This document shows, piece after piece, positions 18,859-26,255 of a DNA stretch of 64,000 bases (position 1 is the first letter of the stretch; each line of letters opens with the position of its first letter). The notes beneath the pieces are model-generated. The model saw only the letters and a list, made by a program, of their open reading frames with translations, made no database searches and was not told where the DNA came from. Location of the stretch: the NCBI RefSeq assembly GCF_013410875.1, contig NZ_JACCCU010000001.1, positions 62,001 to 126,000 of the forward strand, given 5' to 3'. This stretch comes from Tunturiibacter empetritectus. Lineage in GTDB: Bacteria > Acidobacteriota > Terriglobia > Terriglobales > Acidobacteriaceae. Position numbers and translations under genes: made by a program.

Positions 18859-18876
18859 TCTTGAAGCGCTTCAAAT
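18859..18876. promoter_or_regulatory. LacI-type operator before the esterase-GH116 operon
   Basis: TCTTGAAGCGCTTCAAAT contains the full 14-bp core of the cluster palindrome and lies 22 bp upstream of the esterase start codon at 18837. Confidence 0.75.
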
Positions 18877-18915
18877 TAGTCGCTTCAGCGGATAGTTTTT
18901 ATGCTCCAAGGTGTT

Positions 18916-19274
18916 TTATCCTAAATACTCAGCTATGTGCTTTCGCACAAGGACACTCTTACCGGCAGGTATTACTTCCAACAGGATCCCAGCGAGAGCC
19001 CCTTTTCGAGCACCAACTTGCTCGGATTTCCGCAGAAGTACACCGCCGGCAGCCAGGTCTTCTGCGAACGAAGCCCCCCTTCTGCTCCCACCTAAGCCGC
19101 GGAGAGAGAACAACCGTGTTTTCGAGCGCCCAACGCTGTGCCAAGCTGGTTAGGTCTCTTGGCGCGAGTACCGTAGTGGCGCCGGTGCCTGCAAGCTGCA
19201 TCGCGTTGGCGCCGGCCAGAAGAATTACCCCGACCGCGACCCGCCTGCACACGAAGATACTTCCGATTGCCATG
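18916..19274 (-). pseudogene. Small unrecognised gene with a frameshift, downstream of the second receptor
   Basis: A good ribosome-binding site (GGAGG, 7 bases before ATG at 19274) begins a frame with a hydrophobic N-terminus (VAVGVILLAGANAMQ). It continues to LAQRWALENTVV. In the next frame coding-like sequence goes on (SFAEDLAAGGVLLRKSEQVG, then IPAGKSVLVRKHIAEYLG and a stop). The join falls near a G6 run around 19084, so one indel would restore about 120 residues. An inverted-repeat box shared with the second receptor and the GH35 lies 70 bp upstream. I do not recognise the family. It could also be an exported protein whose frameshift is a sequencing error. Confidence 0.4.
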
Positions 19275-19343
19275 CTGAACCTCCGGCCATTCCTAACTGG
19301 ACTTGCCAGGCAACAGACTAGACACACGACATGACCGCACGAA

Positions 19344-19359
19344 TCCGCCAAAAGTCGGA
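19344..19359. promoter_or_regulatory. Inverted-repeat box (two-component regulon) before the small gene
   Basis: TCCGCCAAAAGTCGGA, the 16-bp box also found before the second TonB receptor and GH35, with one mismatch in one arm. GAAT precedes it as at the other two sites. It is 70 bp upstream of the ATG at 19274. Confidence 0.6.
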
Positions 19360-19440
19360 GTGGTGGTTCTTTGAAGTGGTATGAAAGTTACAAGTGCAGC
19401 ATCCTCCGCAGCACGGAAGGGCAGCTTTCAGGCAAAAACA

Positions 19441-19472
19441 CTCATCTGCGAGATAGTTCCATCGCAGATGAG
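19441..19472 (-). terminator. Intrinsic terminator of the second TonB receptor gene
   Basis: CTCATCTGCGA and TCGCAGATGAG make a perfect 11-bp stem with a 10-base loop. On the minus strand it is followed by TGTTTTTG. It lies about 40 bp beyond the receptor stop codon. Confidence 0.7.
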
Positions 19473-19510
19473 GGATGTTCACAAGAAGAACGATGATGCC
19501 TTTTTGTTTC

Positions 19511-22500
19511 CTAGAAGCTCAGCTTGATAGCTGCCTGTCCGACCCGTGGCGGAATGGAACCGATTGAGGTGATAGCCCCCACATTACCCGCTGACAAGCT
19601 GGTGTTCGGATTGCCGAAGCTCGGATGGTTGAACGCGTTGAATAGCTCAAATCGGAATTGCATACCGTAGCGCTCATGCACCTGCCAGTTCTTGATCAGA
19701 GCCGCATCAGCGGTGTTGGTGCCGGGTCCGCGGAAGCCGTTTTTCGGGCTATTGCCAAAAGTACCCGGAGCATTCGGCTGGAAGGCAGCTGGGTTGAAGT
19801 ACTGCTGCAACCATTGGACCTTGCTGCCTTGGTGAATATGTACCGGAACGCTTGGAACGATGTCTGCTCGGTCGCTATATTGTTGCGCTCCAGAGTTGTT
19901 GTTGCTTCCTCCCGCGCTAACCGTAAAGGGGAACCCCGACTGTATCGTGAAGATGCCGCTCACTTCCCAACTGCCGAGTGTGTACCGGACGAAAGGATTG
20001 GTGTTTCGCAGTCCCGGTGTGGTGTAGACGAAATTTGTCGCTGAGATGAGAGGAATATTGAGCAGCGAGTCTCCGCGGTTGTAGCGAATGTCGAACGGGT
20101 TCGGCAGCGCAGGATTGCCGAAGGAGATATTACCTGAGGAGGTCAGGTCAATCGTGTGCGACCAGGTGAAGTTGGATTGGAACTGCAGGTTGTGCGAGAA
20201 CTTCTTCTCGAGCCCAGCCTGTAGGCTTTGGTAGTTGGCGGTGCCGATCGACGTATCGGTCAGAATTTGTCCGAAGGCCGGATAGATAGTGCGCGATCCG
20301 CTAATAGCAGGATTCGTCGCCGAGTAGACGCCTGGATTCTGATCCAGCACTGTTGTCTGGTGATAGCTCTCACTTCCTACGTAGGCCAGGTGCATCGCGA
20401 GATTACCCGGAAACTGCTGTTCTACCGATGCATTCCAACTCTGGGTTACACCGAGTTTGAAGTCAGGCGAGAAGGTCGCCGGAACTGTAACAGTGCTGGG
20501 AAAAGCAGAGTTGGACGGAGGTGCCTGGGAGACCGAGGCGTAGGGAGGAAAAGGAGCGACACCGTTGAAAGTGCACGGGCTGGCATAGGGATCGTCGAAT
20601 GAGATCTCACACGAACCGTTCGAGTAGTTCGCATAGACCGTGTAGGTAGGGCTGAACGGCGCGATATCGGCTGTGTGATTATAGGTCGAGTACGACAGGG
20701 GAGCGGTAAACAAACCGAAACCCGCGCGGAAAGCGGTGTTCGGCAGCGAGCGCGGCTGGAATGCTATTCCGATGCGCGGCTCGAAATATCCGTAAGTAGT
20801 TTTCATGAGTCCGTCGCTGATGCCCTTATCACCAGGAAAGACAAGGCCGGTCGGCGCGTTCGGGAAGACCGTGCTCTTCTGTCCGGGAACAAAGACCGAG
20901 CCGCGGCCGCCCTGCGAGGCTGGCGGAACATTCGGATCCCAGCGCAGCCCTGCGGTCAAAGTTAGGTTTGGCTTCAGCTTGAACTGATCCTGTGCATAAA
21001 GACCAAGCTGCCAACCAACCACGTTTGCGATCTCACCCGCGCCCTGCGTAAACCCTCCCACGCGGCCTAGAAGAAAGTCGGCCAGGCCAAAGCCGGTGGA
21101 GTTGTAGAAAGACTCGATTGGCTGTGTGGGATACTGCGTAAACTCCTTAGCGTATTGGTGCCAGACGTCCACCCCAAAGGTGTAGGTGTTCCTTCCGACG
21201 GTGCGGGTCAGCGTATCGGACAAACCGATGGTGGTTCGTATCTCCTGGGAGGGCTCCGTGTAGCCAGTGCTGAAGCCGTTTGTTACATTGAGACCTTCGA
21301 TATAGCAACCCTCCTCATTCACCTTGGTATATCGTGAGAGGCACACATCTTGTCCGTTGATATCCTTGACCGCCGCTGAGCTATGCGACGACATCTGCGT
21401 CCAAAATGCCGAAAACACGTTGACTGTCTTCGCGTCGATTACCCAGTTATGACTGGCAATGCCGTTGTAATACTGTTGTGGATTGCCCTGAATGATCGTG
21501 TATGGATTCAGGGCGAGCACAGAGAGTATATTGCCGTTGATCGTACCGGCGGCCTGATTGAAGTAGTTGATATAGGCGCGCGCGACCAGATGCTGGCGGT
21601 CGTTAATTACCCAGTCCAGCTTTCCCGTCCCCTCGTCGAATTGATTCTTAATGGCGCCGCTCTGGTAGTTCACCTGCCCGGTCGCGGGATCCTGGCCAAG
21701 CGGCAGAGCCGTTTTTGCAATCGCAAGCGCTGCGGGACTGAACAGGCTTGGATCGATGCGGTTGTTGACAAATCCAGGCGCCGTGATGGGTTGAGGCACA
21801 GCCGAAAAGTCGCCGTTCAACATAGCCGCGGTGGGCGTATAGGTTACGTTGGTAGCCGCCGCGCTGCTGGAACGTGTGCCTTGATAGTTCACAAAGAAAA
21901 ACAGCTTGTTCTTAATAATTGGTCCTCCGATATAGCCACCGAATTGATTTCGCTTAAGCGAGTCAACTGTACCGGTGAAGTAGTTAGAGGCATTCAGGAC
22001 GTTGTTGCGCAAAAACTCGAAGGCTCCGCCGTGAAAGTCGTTTGTACCGGATTTGGTCTGAATGGTGACGACCGCGCCTGGTGCGAACCCGTAGCGTGCA
22101 TCGAAGTTATTCGAGATGACACGGAACTCCTGAGTGGCATCGGCGTTAGGAAATGGAGCGGCCAAAAGAAGGTATGTATCCATATTCGGGACGCCATCCA
22201 GCAGATAGTATGTGCTGCCCTGACGGCCTCCATTGGCTGAGCCTCCAGTCTCCGTTGGGAAGGCGAAGCCGCCCTGCAGGGCGCCACCACCCGTGTTTAG
22301 AACGTTGGTCACTCCCGGGGCCAAGAACACGAGGCTTGATGGATCGCGACCGTTCAGAGGAAGCTGGGAGACGGCATGCTGGTCGACTACGCTGCTGATC
22401 TCCGCCGTTGTTGTGTTGATAAGCTCTACGCCCGCTTCGACGTTTACCGTCTCAGAGATGTTCCCTACATTTAAAGTAACGTTGAGGGTCGCATCCTGGC

Positions 22501-22804
22501 TCACGTTAAGCACAACCCCGGTCTGGACACTCTTCTGGAAGCCCGCATGTTCAATCGTGACGCGATAGCTTCCGGGAATGAGAGACGGGTCCGCAAATTG
22601 CCCTTCTGCGCCTGAACGTAGTGTCCGTACCTGGTTCGTACCGAGGTTCGTTATGGTCAATGTCGCGTCTGGGATAACAGCTCCCGCACTGTCGCGAACA
22701 GTTCCGCTCAACCGGGCGTTCGTCGTTTGTGCAAATGCGGATGACACAACGAGAGCAACGAATAAAACCAAACTTACTACACGGAAACACTTTGACATCA
22801 CCAT
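19511..22804 (-). CDS. Oar-like TonB-dependent receptor (two-component regulon)
   Basis: About 1,097 residues with the same layout as the first receptor: signal peptide (VVSLVLFVALVVSSAFAQ), carboxypeptidase-regulatory domain (GTVRDSAGAVIPDATLTI), plug (LPLNGRDPSSLVFLAPGV) and a large barrel ending in LSF. The ATG at 22804 is preferred over 22831 because AGGAG lies six bases before it. It is a diverged paralogue of the first receptor rather than a recent duplicate. It has a different upstream box (22918-22933) shared with the neighbouring GH35, which suggests that the two-component system encoded just upstream controls it. The likely cargo is a beta-galactoside-containing oligosaccharide, inferred from that neighbour. 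Confidence 0.87.
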   Translation of the reverse strand: MVMSKCFRVVSLVLFVALVVSSAFAQTTNARLSGTVRDSAGAVIPDATLTITNLGTNQVRTLRSGAEGQFADPSLIPGSYRVTIEHAGFQKSVQTGVVLNVSQDATLNVTLNVGNISETVNVEAGVELINTTTAEISSVVDQHAVSQLPLNGRDPSSLVFLAPGVTNVLNTGGGALQGGFAFPTETGGSANGGRQGSTYYLLDGVPNMDTYLLLAAPFPNADATQEFRVISNNFDARYGFAPGAVVTIQTKSGTNDFHGGAFEFLRNNVLNASNYFTGTVDSLKRNQFGGYIGGPIIKNKLFFFVNYQGTRSSSAAATNVTYTPTAAMLNGDFSAVPQPITAPGFVNNRIDPSLFSPAALAIAKTALPLGQDPATGQVNYQSGAIKNQFDEGTGKLDWVINDRQHLVARAYINYFNQAAGTINGNILSVLALNPYTIIQGNPQQYYNGIASHNWVIDAKTVNVFSAFWTQMSSHSSAAVKDINGQDVCLSRYTKVNEEGCYIEGLNVTNGFSTGYTEPSQEIRTTIGLSDTLTRTVGRNTYTFGVDVWHQYAKEFTQYPTQPIESFYNSTGFGLADFLLGRVGGFTQGAGEIANVVGWQLGLYAQDQFKLKPNLTLTAGLRWDPNVPPASQGGRGSVFVPGQKSTVFPNAPTGLVFPGDKGISDGLMKTTYGYFEPRIGIAFQPRSLPNTAFRAGFGLFTAPLSYSTYNHTADIAPFSPTYTVYANYSNGSCEISFDDPYASPCTFNGVAPFPPYASVSQAPPSNSAFPSTVTVPATFSPDFKLGVTQSWNASVEQQFPGNLAMHLAYVGSESYHQTTVLDQNPGVYSATNPAISGSRTIYPAFGQILTDTSIGTANYQSLQAGLEKKFSHNLQFQSNFTWSHTIDLTSSGNISFGNPALPNPFDIRYNRGDSLLNIPLISATNFVYTTPGLRNTNPFVRYTLGSWEVSGIFTIQSGFPFTVSAGGSNNNSGAQQYSDRADIVPSVPVHIHQGSKVQWLQQYFNPAAFQPNAPGTFGNSPKNGFRGPGTNTADAALIKNWQVHERYGMQFRFELFNAFNHPSFGNPNTSLSAGNVGAITSIGSIPPRVGQAAIKLSF

Positions 22805-22917
22805 GACCTTCTCCTGAATGTGAATCTTCACTCGCTTGCCCGTCGTCTTTCTTCAGAGCGACGCTTCTAGGTACAGTCGAGCAGACGTACACTACGCCTC
22901 GTACACCGGACCGCGAA

Positions 22918-22933
22918 TCCGACCAAAGTCGGA
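22918..22933. promoter_or_regulatory. Inverted-repeat box (two-component regulon) before the second receptor
   Basis: TCCGACCAAAGTCGGA has perfect 6-bp arms around CAAA and lies 114 bp upstream of the receptor ATG. Related 16-mers in the same orientation occur upstream of GH35 and of the small gene. Confidence 0.65.
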
Positions 22934-22994
22934 CTGAACGTAAAAAACCTCCAGGCGTACCCAAAAAGAGCATTTTTTTGAACGAGGTGTTGTT

Positions 22995-25502
22995 TCATGG
23001 GGCTAAATGCACCTCAAGTTGGTACTGTGGAATCAACCTCAGGACAGGTTTTGCGGAGAGACCATCCCGAGGGGCCTCGGACGGAGTTGGAGCTTCGAGA
23101 TACATCGGTGAATCTTTGGGCCATCCCAGAACCTTTAACTCAGCCTGACGGTCTACCCCTTCCTGTCGCAGATCCTTCAGGCTGAGCTCCCACGGTCTAC
23201 CGTTCCAGAAGTCGTCATCGACAAGTTTGCCTCCGGAGCTGAGACGTGCGACGTCTCCCTGGTACTCGATGAAGATGCGAATGTCGCTCACATCGCCGTA
23301 TGCAAGTTTTGGCAGGTCGAGCGTCCACCTCGAAGCATGTTCGAAGTCTTGATCATCCGGAGCAACGGGAATCGGCTGCTTGCGCCAGGAGAATGTTGAG
23401 CCGTAATGAAGGGGATCACGATGCGATCCAAGAGAGACAAGCTGAAGGCTGCCCTTTGGAGAGACGGCCGACAACCGTGAGGCGTAGGTGGTGAGCAGAT
23501 CCGACGGCTTGCTTGACCGGAGGGAAGCCGAGGTCGTCGGCCTTGAGCTTCGATCGAAGATAGAAAACGAGATATTCGGATCTCCGTTCGACTGCAGCGT
23601 CACCGTATGCTCGTCCGCGTAGAAATCGGCGGAGGTCAGCAAGGGAAAACTCTGCCCAGGCACACGCCAGGTATGCTCAGCCTGTTCGCGAGAGAACAGC
23701 AGGAGATGAATCTTTTTCGCCCCTATCTGATACACGATCTGCTGAATCTGCGCGGGATCGTGGGTGTTCAGGTAAGTCACTCCGTCTTCCGTGTGTCTTA
23801 TAAGTGACGAACTGAGAGAAACAGGATTCTGCGAAGTCTCAAGTGCTAGCTCCGGATCTATACCTGGGATGGCGAAAAAACAGAAGTATGCCTCCTCGCC
23901 CACGGTGAACCGATGGAACAGTTGGGCGGTGCTATACCGAAGCGTGAGGCCGCCGAGGTTCAGGTTCACGGGCCAGATGCCGTAGGCCCCCGACGGAAGA
24001 TCGATCGGCTTCGCAGGCACGACGACCATACCCAAAGAGGTCTTTAGAGCTACGGAGAACTGCTTCCTGTCCGGCATCGTCTCCCCGCGCAGGTAGTTGT
24101 TGATGAACAGAAATCCATGGTTTCCGGAGGTGCGAGCCGAAAGGCGGGGCACGCTGAGGTCTGCGGGGCTCGCAGGAAGTGCGGCAGGAAAGCTCGGTGT
24201 CATCGGTGCCAGCAGCTCTCCAAAATCGTTGAGAAAGTAGTTGACCAGCTTGAGCCGGCGGAAGCTGGGCCGCTCCCCGCCAAACTCACCAAGGGGAGCC
24301 TGAAAGTCATACGATTTGACAGGAACATCGGTAGGGTAGCCGGTAGCCTGGGACTCCTGAAGCGTGGTCAACTTGCCTTCGGGATTGCGTCCGCCCTGAA
24401 ACATGTAGAAGCCCATCAGATTCGCGCCCGAGCCGATCAGCACAGTGGGGATGGCTGCAATGTCGTCTGTCGAGAGAACCGGCCGTCTGAAATAGGTGTC
24501 TTCGAGGCCTCCGCCAACCTCGGCGGTAAGAAAGGGAGTGCCTGCATAGGATGACGCTGGATTTTGTCCCCGCCCGCCGATGATGCCCATATTGCCGCCG
24601 ATGCGATTGGCGGTGCGGAAGGTGTAGACCTCATTGGGTGGCATCTTCTTCGCTAACCCATCCCATGGCGCGTCCGGGTAGCCTCCGTATACAGGCAGCA
24701 CGGCATCGAGCGGGATGGCAGCGCCATCCCAGCCGGTGACGGTGTAAAGCGGCACATCTAGACCTGCATCGCGAGCAAGCTTCTTCAGCATGCGGATGTG
24801 CTCTACGCCGCTGCCCGGCTTTCCATCGTCGCGGTACTCGTTTTCAATCTGGATGCCGACGACCGGCCCTCCATCTTTCCAGAGTTCGCCCTGCAGTTGA
24901 TCCGCAATCTGCTGATAAAAAGTTCCTACTTCGGCAAGGTACGTTGGATCGTTGCGACGTACCGGCCCCTTGGAGAGAACCCAGTCTGGAAGGCCGCCAT
25001 TGCGAACCTCTCCATGCGCCCACGGTCCAATGCGCGGGTAAACATACATGCCATGCTTCGAGCAAAGAGCAACGAAGGCACGCAGATCGCGACGGTCGCT
25101 CCAGTCGAACTTGCCTTCGACCTCCTCCTGATGCAGCCAGATCACGTACGTCGCGATGATCTGGACCCCTCCCGCCTTCATCTTAAGGATCTCGGCCTCC
25201 CAATCCTGACGTGGAACGCGGCTATAGTGAAACTCTCCCATCACTGGCAGCCAGGGCTTATCGTCAAGCAACAGGTACTGTGAGTTCACGGTCAGGCTCT
25301 GCCCATCGGGACGCGTACTCGTGCCAAGCGCAGCCTGGACTGGCTTCGGACCACTGACTGGCGCACGTGCATCGATCACCACCGGCTGTTGCGCAATAGT
25401 AGAAAAGCTCAGAAAAAAAACAAGTGACGGAAGTAGATACGACAGCACCCTGTTGCGAGGGAGCGTCCACTTCGGCACGGTGAGGAGGGTCAAGTTTCGC
25501 AC
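22995..25502 (-). CDS. GH35 beta-galactosidase, exported
   Basis: 835 residues. The N-terminus is hydrophobic (VLSYLLPSLVFFLSFSTIAQQ), followed by the GH35 (beta/alpha)8 barrel: MGEFHYSRVPRQDW, then the acid/base Glu in GPVVGIQIENEY (about residue 215) and the nucleophile Glu in FLTAEVGGG (about 325). C-terminal beta-sandwich domains follow. The start is a GTG without a clear Shine-Dalgarno; a start nearer the signal peptide is possible. In a xyloglucan or pectin-side-chain pathway it would remove terminal beta-galactose. The inverted-repeat box 35 bp upstream and the adjacent response regulator suggest two-component control. Confidence 0.87.
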   Translation of the reverse strand: MRNLTLLTVPKWTLPRNRVLSYLLPSLVFFLSFSTIAQQPVVIDARAPVSGPKPVQAALGTSTRPDGQSLTVNSQYLLLDDKPWLPVMGEFHYSRVPRQDWEAEILKMKAGGVQIIATYVIWLHQEEVEGKFDWSDRRDLRAFVALCSKHGMYVYPRIGPWAHGEVRNGGLPDWVLSKGPVRRNDPTYLAEVGTFYQQIADQLQGELWKDGGPVVGIQIENEYRDDGKPGSGVEHIRMLKKLARDAGLDVPLYTVTGWDGAAIPLDAVLPVYGGYPDAPWDGLAKKMPPNEVYTFRTANRIGGNMGIIGGRGQNPASSYAGTPFLTAEVGGGLEDTYFRRPVLSTDDIAAIPTVLIGSGANLMGFYMFQGGRNPEGKLTTLQESQATGYPTDVPVKSYDFQAPLGEFGGERPSFRRLKLVNYFLNDFGELLAPMTPSFPAALPASPADLSVPRLSARTSGNHGFLFINNYLRGETMPDRKQFSVALKTSLGMVVVPAKPIDLPSGAYGIWPVNLNLGGLTLRYSTAQLFHRFTVGEEAYFCFFAIPGIDPELALETSQNPVSLSSSLIRHTEDGVTYLNTHDPAQIQQIVYQIGAKKIHLLLFSREQAEHTWRVPGQSFPLLTSADFYADEHTVTLQSNGDPNISFSIFDRSSRPTTSASLRSSKPSDLLTTYASRLSAVSPKGSLQLVSLGSHRDPLHYGSTFSWRKQPIPVAPDDQDFEHASRWTLDLPKLAYGDVSDIRIFIEYQGDVARLSSGGKLVDDDFWNGRPWELSLKDLRQEGVDRQAELKVLGWPKDSPMYLEAPTPSEAPRDGLSAKPVLRLIPQYQLEVHLAP

Positions 25503-25536
25503 CGGACGACTCTACCGAAAACAAATCGTCGGCGAA

Positions 25537-25552
25537 TCCGACCAAAGTAGGA
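25537..25552. promoter_or_regulatory. Inverted-repeat box (two-component regulon) before GH35
   Basis: TCCGACCAAAGTAGGA matches the 16-bp box at 15 of 16 positions and shares its flank GGCGAA on one side and GTGAACG on the other. It is 35 bp upstream of the GTG start and 41 bp downstream of the response-regulator stop codon. Confidence 0.65.
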
Positions 25553-25592
25553 GTGAACGAAGAAGGTCATGAAGATGACCAGAGCCGCGAGA

Positions 25593-26255
25593 TTAGAGGT
25601 GTGCCAGTCCGCGCTTAAGGGCAGTGACCACTGCCTGGGTTCGGTCTGTTACCTCGAGCCGTTGCAGGATCACGCTGACGTGGCACTTCACTGTTGATTC
25701 CTTGATCGATAACTGCTCGGCGATCTCGTAATTGCTGAATCCGCGCACCAGCAGTGCAAGTACCTCACGCTCCCGTGTGCTCAGTTCACCATCGGGCATT
25801 CTGGAAGAGAGTGCGGTTGTTACCGGCGCCGGCAGGAATCGACGCCCTGCATGGACACGGCGGAGCGCGTCGATAAGACTCTGATGTGGCATCCCCTTAA
25901 TCAAATAGCCCATCGCGCCCGCTTCAAGAGCCTGATAGATGTCCTCATCCCCCTCGTACGTTGTCAGAACAATGATGCGCGCCACTGGATGCGAGCGCCT
26001 GATTTTGCGAATTGCATCTACTCCGCTGCCGTCCGGCAGAGACAGGTCCATCAGGGTCACGTCAGGACGATGCTCCTCAAAGAGCCGGACAGCGTCGAAG
26101 GCGGTTCCAGCCTGCCCAACCACGGTCATATCCCCGCATCCCTGGATGATCGCAATTACGCCAAAGCGAAGGATAGGATGATCGTCTACAACCAGCACTC
26201 GAATGGGTGCCTGGTGAACTTCCGCGACCGGCCTCTCGGGACTATTTGAAGTCAC
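25593..26255 (-). CDS. NarL/FixJ-family response regulator
   Basis: 220 residues. The receiver domain has the acidic pair in VLVVDDHP (residues 20-27), the phospho-acceptor Asp70 in VTLMDLSLPDGSG, Thr in VLTTYEG and Lys in YLIKGM. The C-terminal LuxR-type helix-turn-helix is LSTREREVLALLVRGFSNYE through STVKCHVSVILQRL. The GTG start overlaps the kinase stop codon by four bases (GTGA), so the pair is translationally coupled. The regulator is next to the GH35 gene and is the natural candidate to bind the TCCGAC-N4-GTCGGA boxes. Confidence 0.92.
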   Translation of the reverse strand: MTSNSPERPVAEVHQAPIRVLVVDDHPILRFGVIAIIQGCGDMTVVGQAGTAFDAVRLFEEHRPDVTLMDLSLPDGSGVDAIRKIRRSHPVARIIVLTTYEGDEDIYQALEAGAMGYLIKGMPHQSLIDALRRVHAGRRFLPAPVTTALSSRMPDGELSTREREVLALLVRGFSNYEIAEQLSIKESTVKCHVSVILQRLEVTDRTQAVVTALKRGLAHL

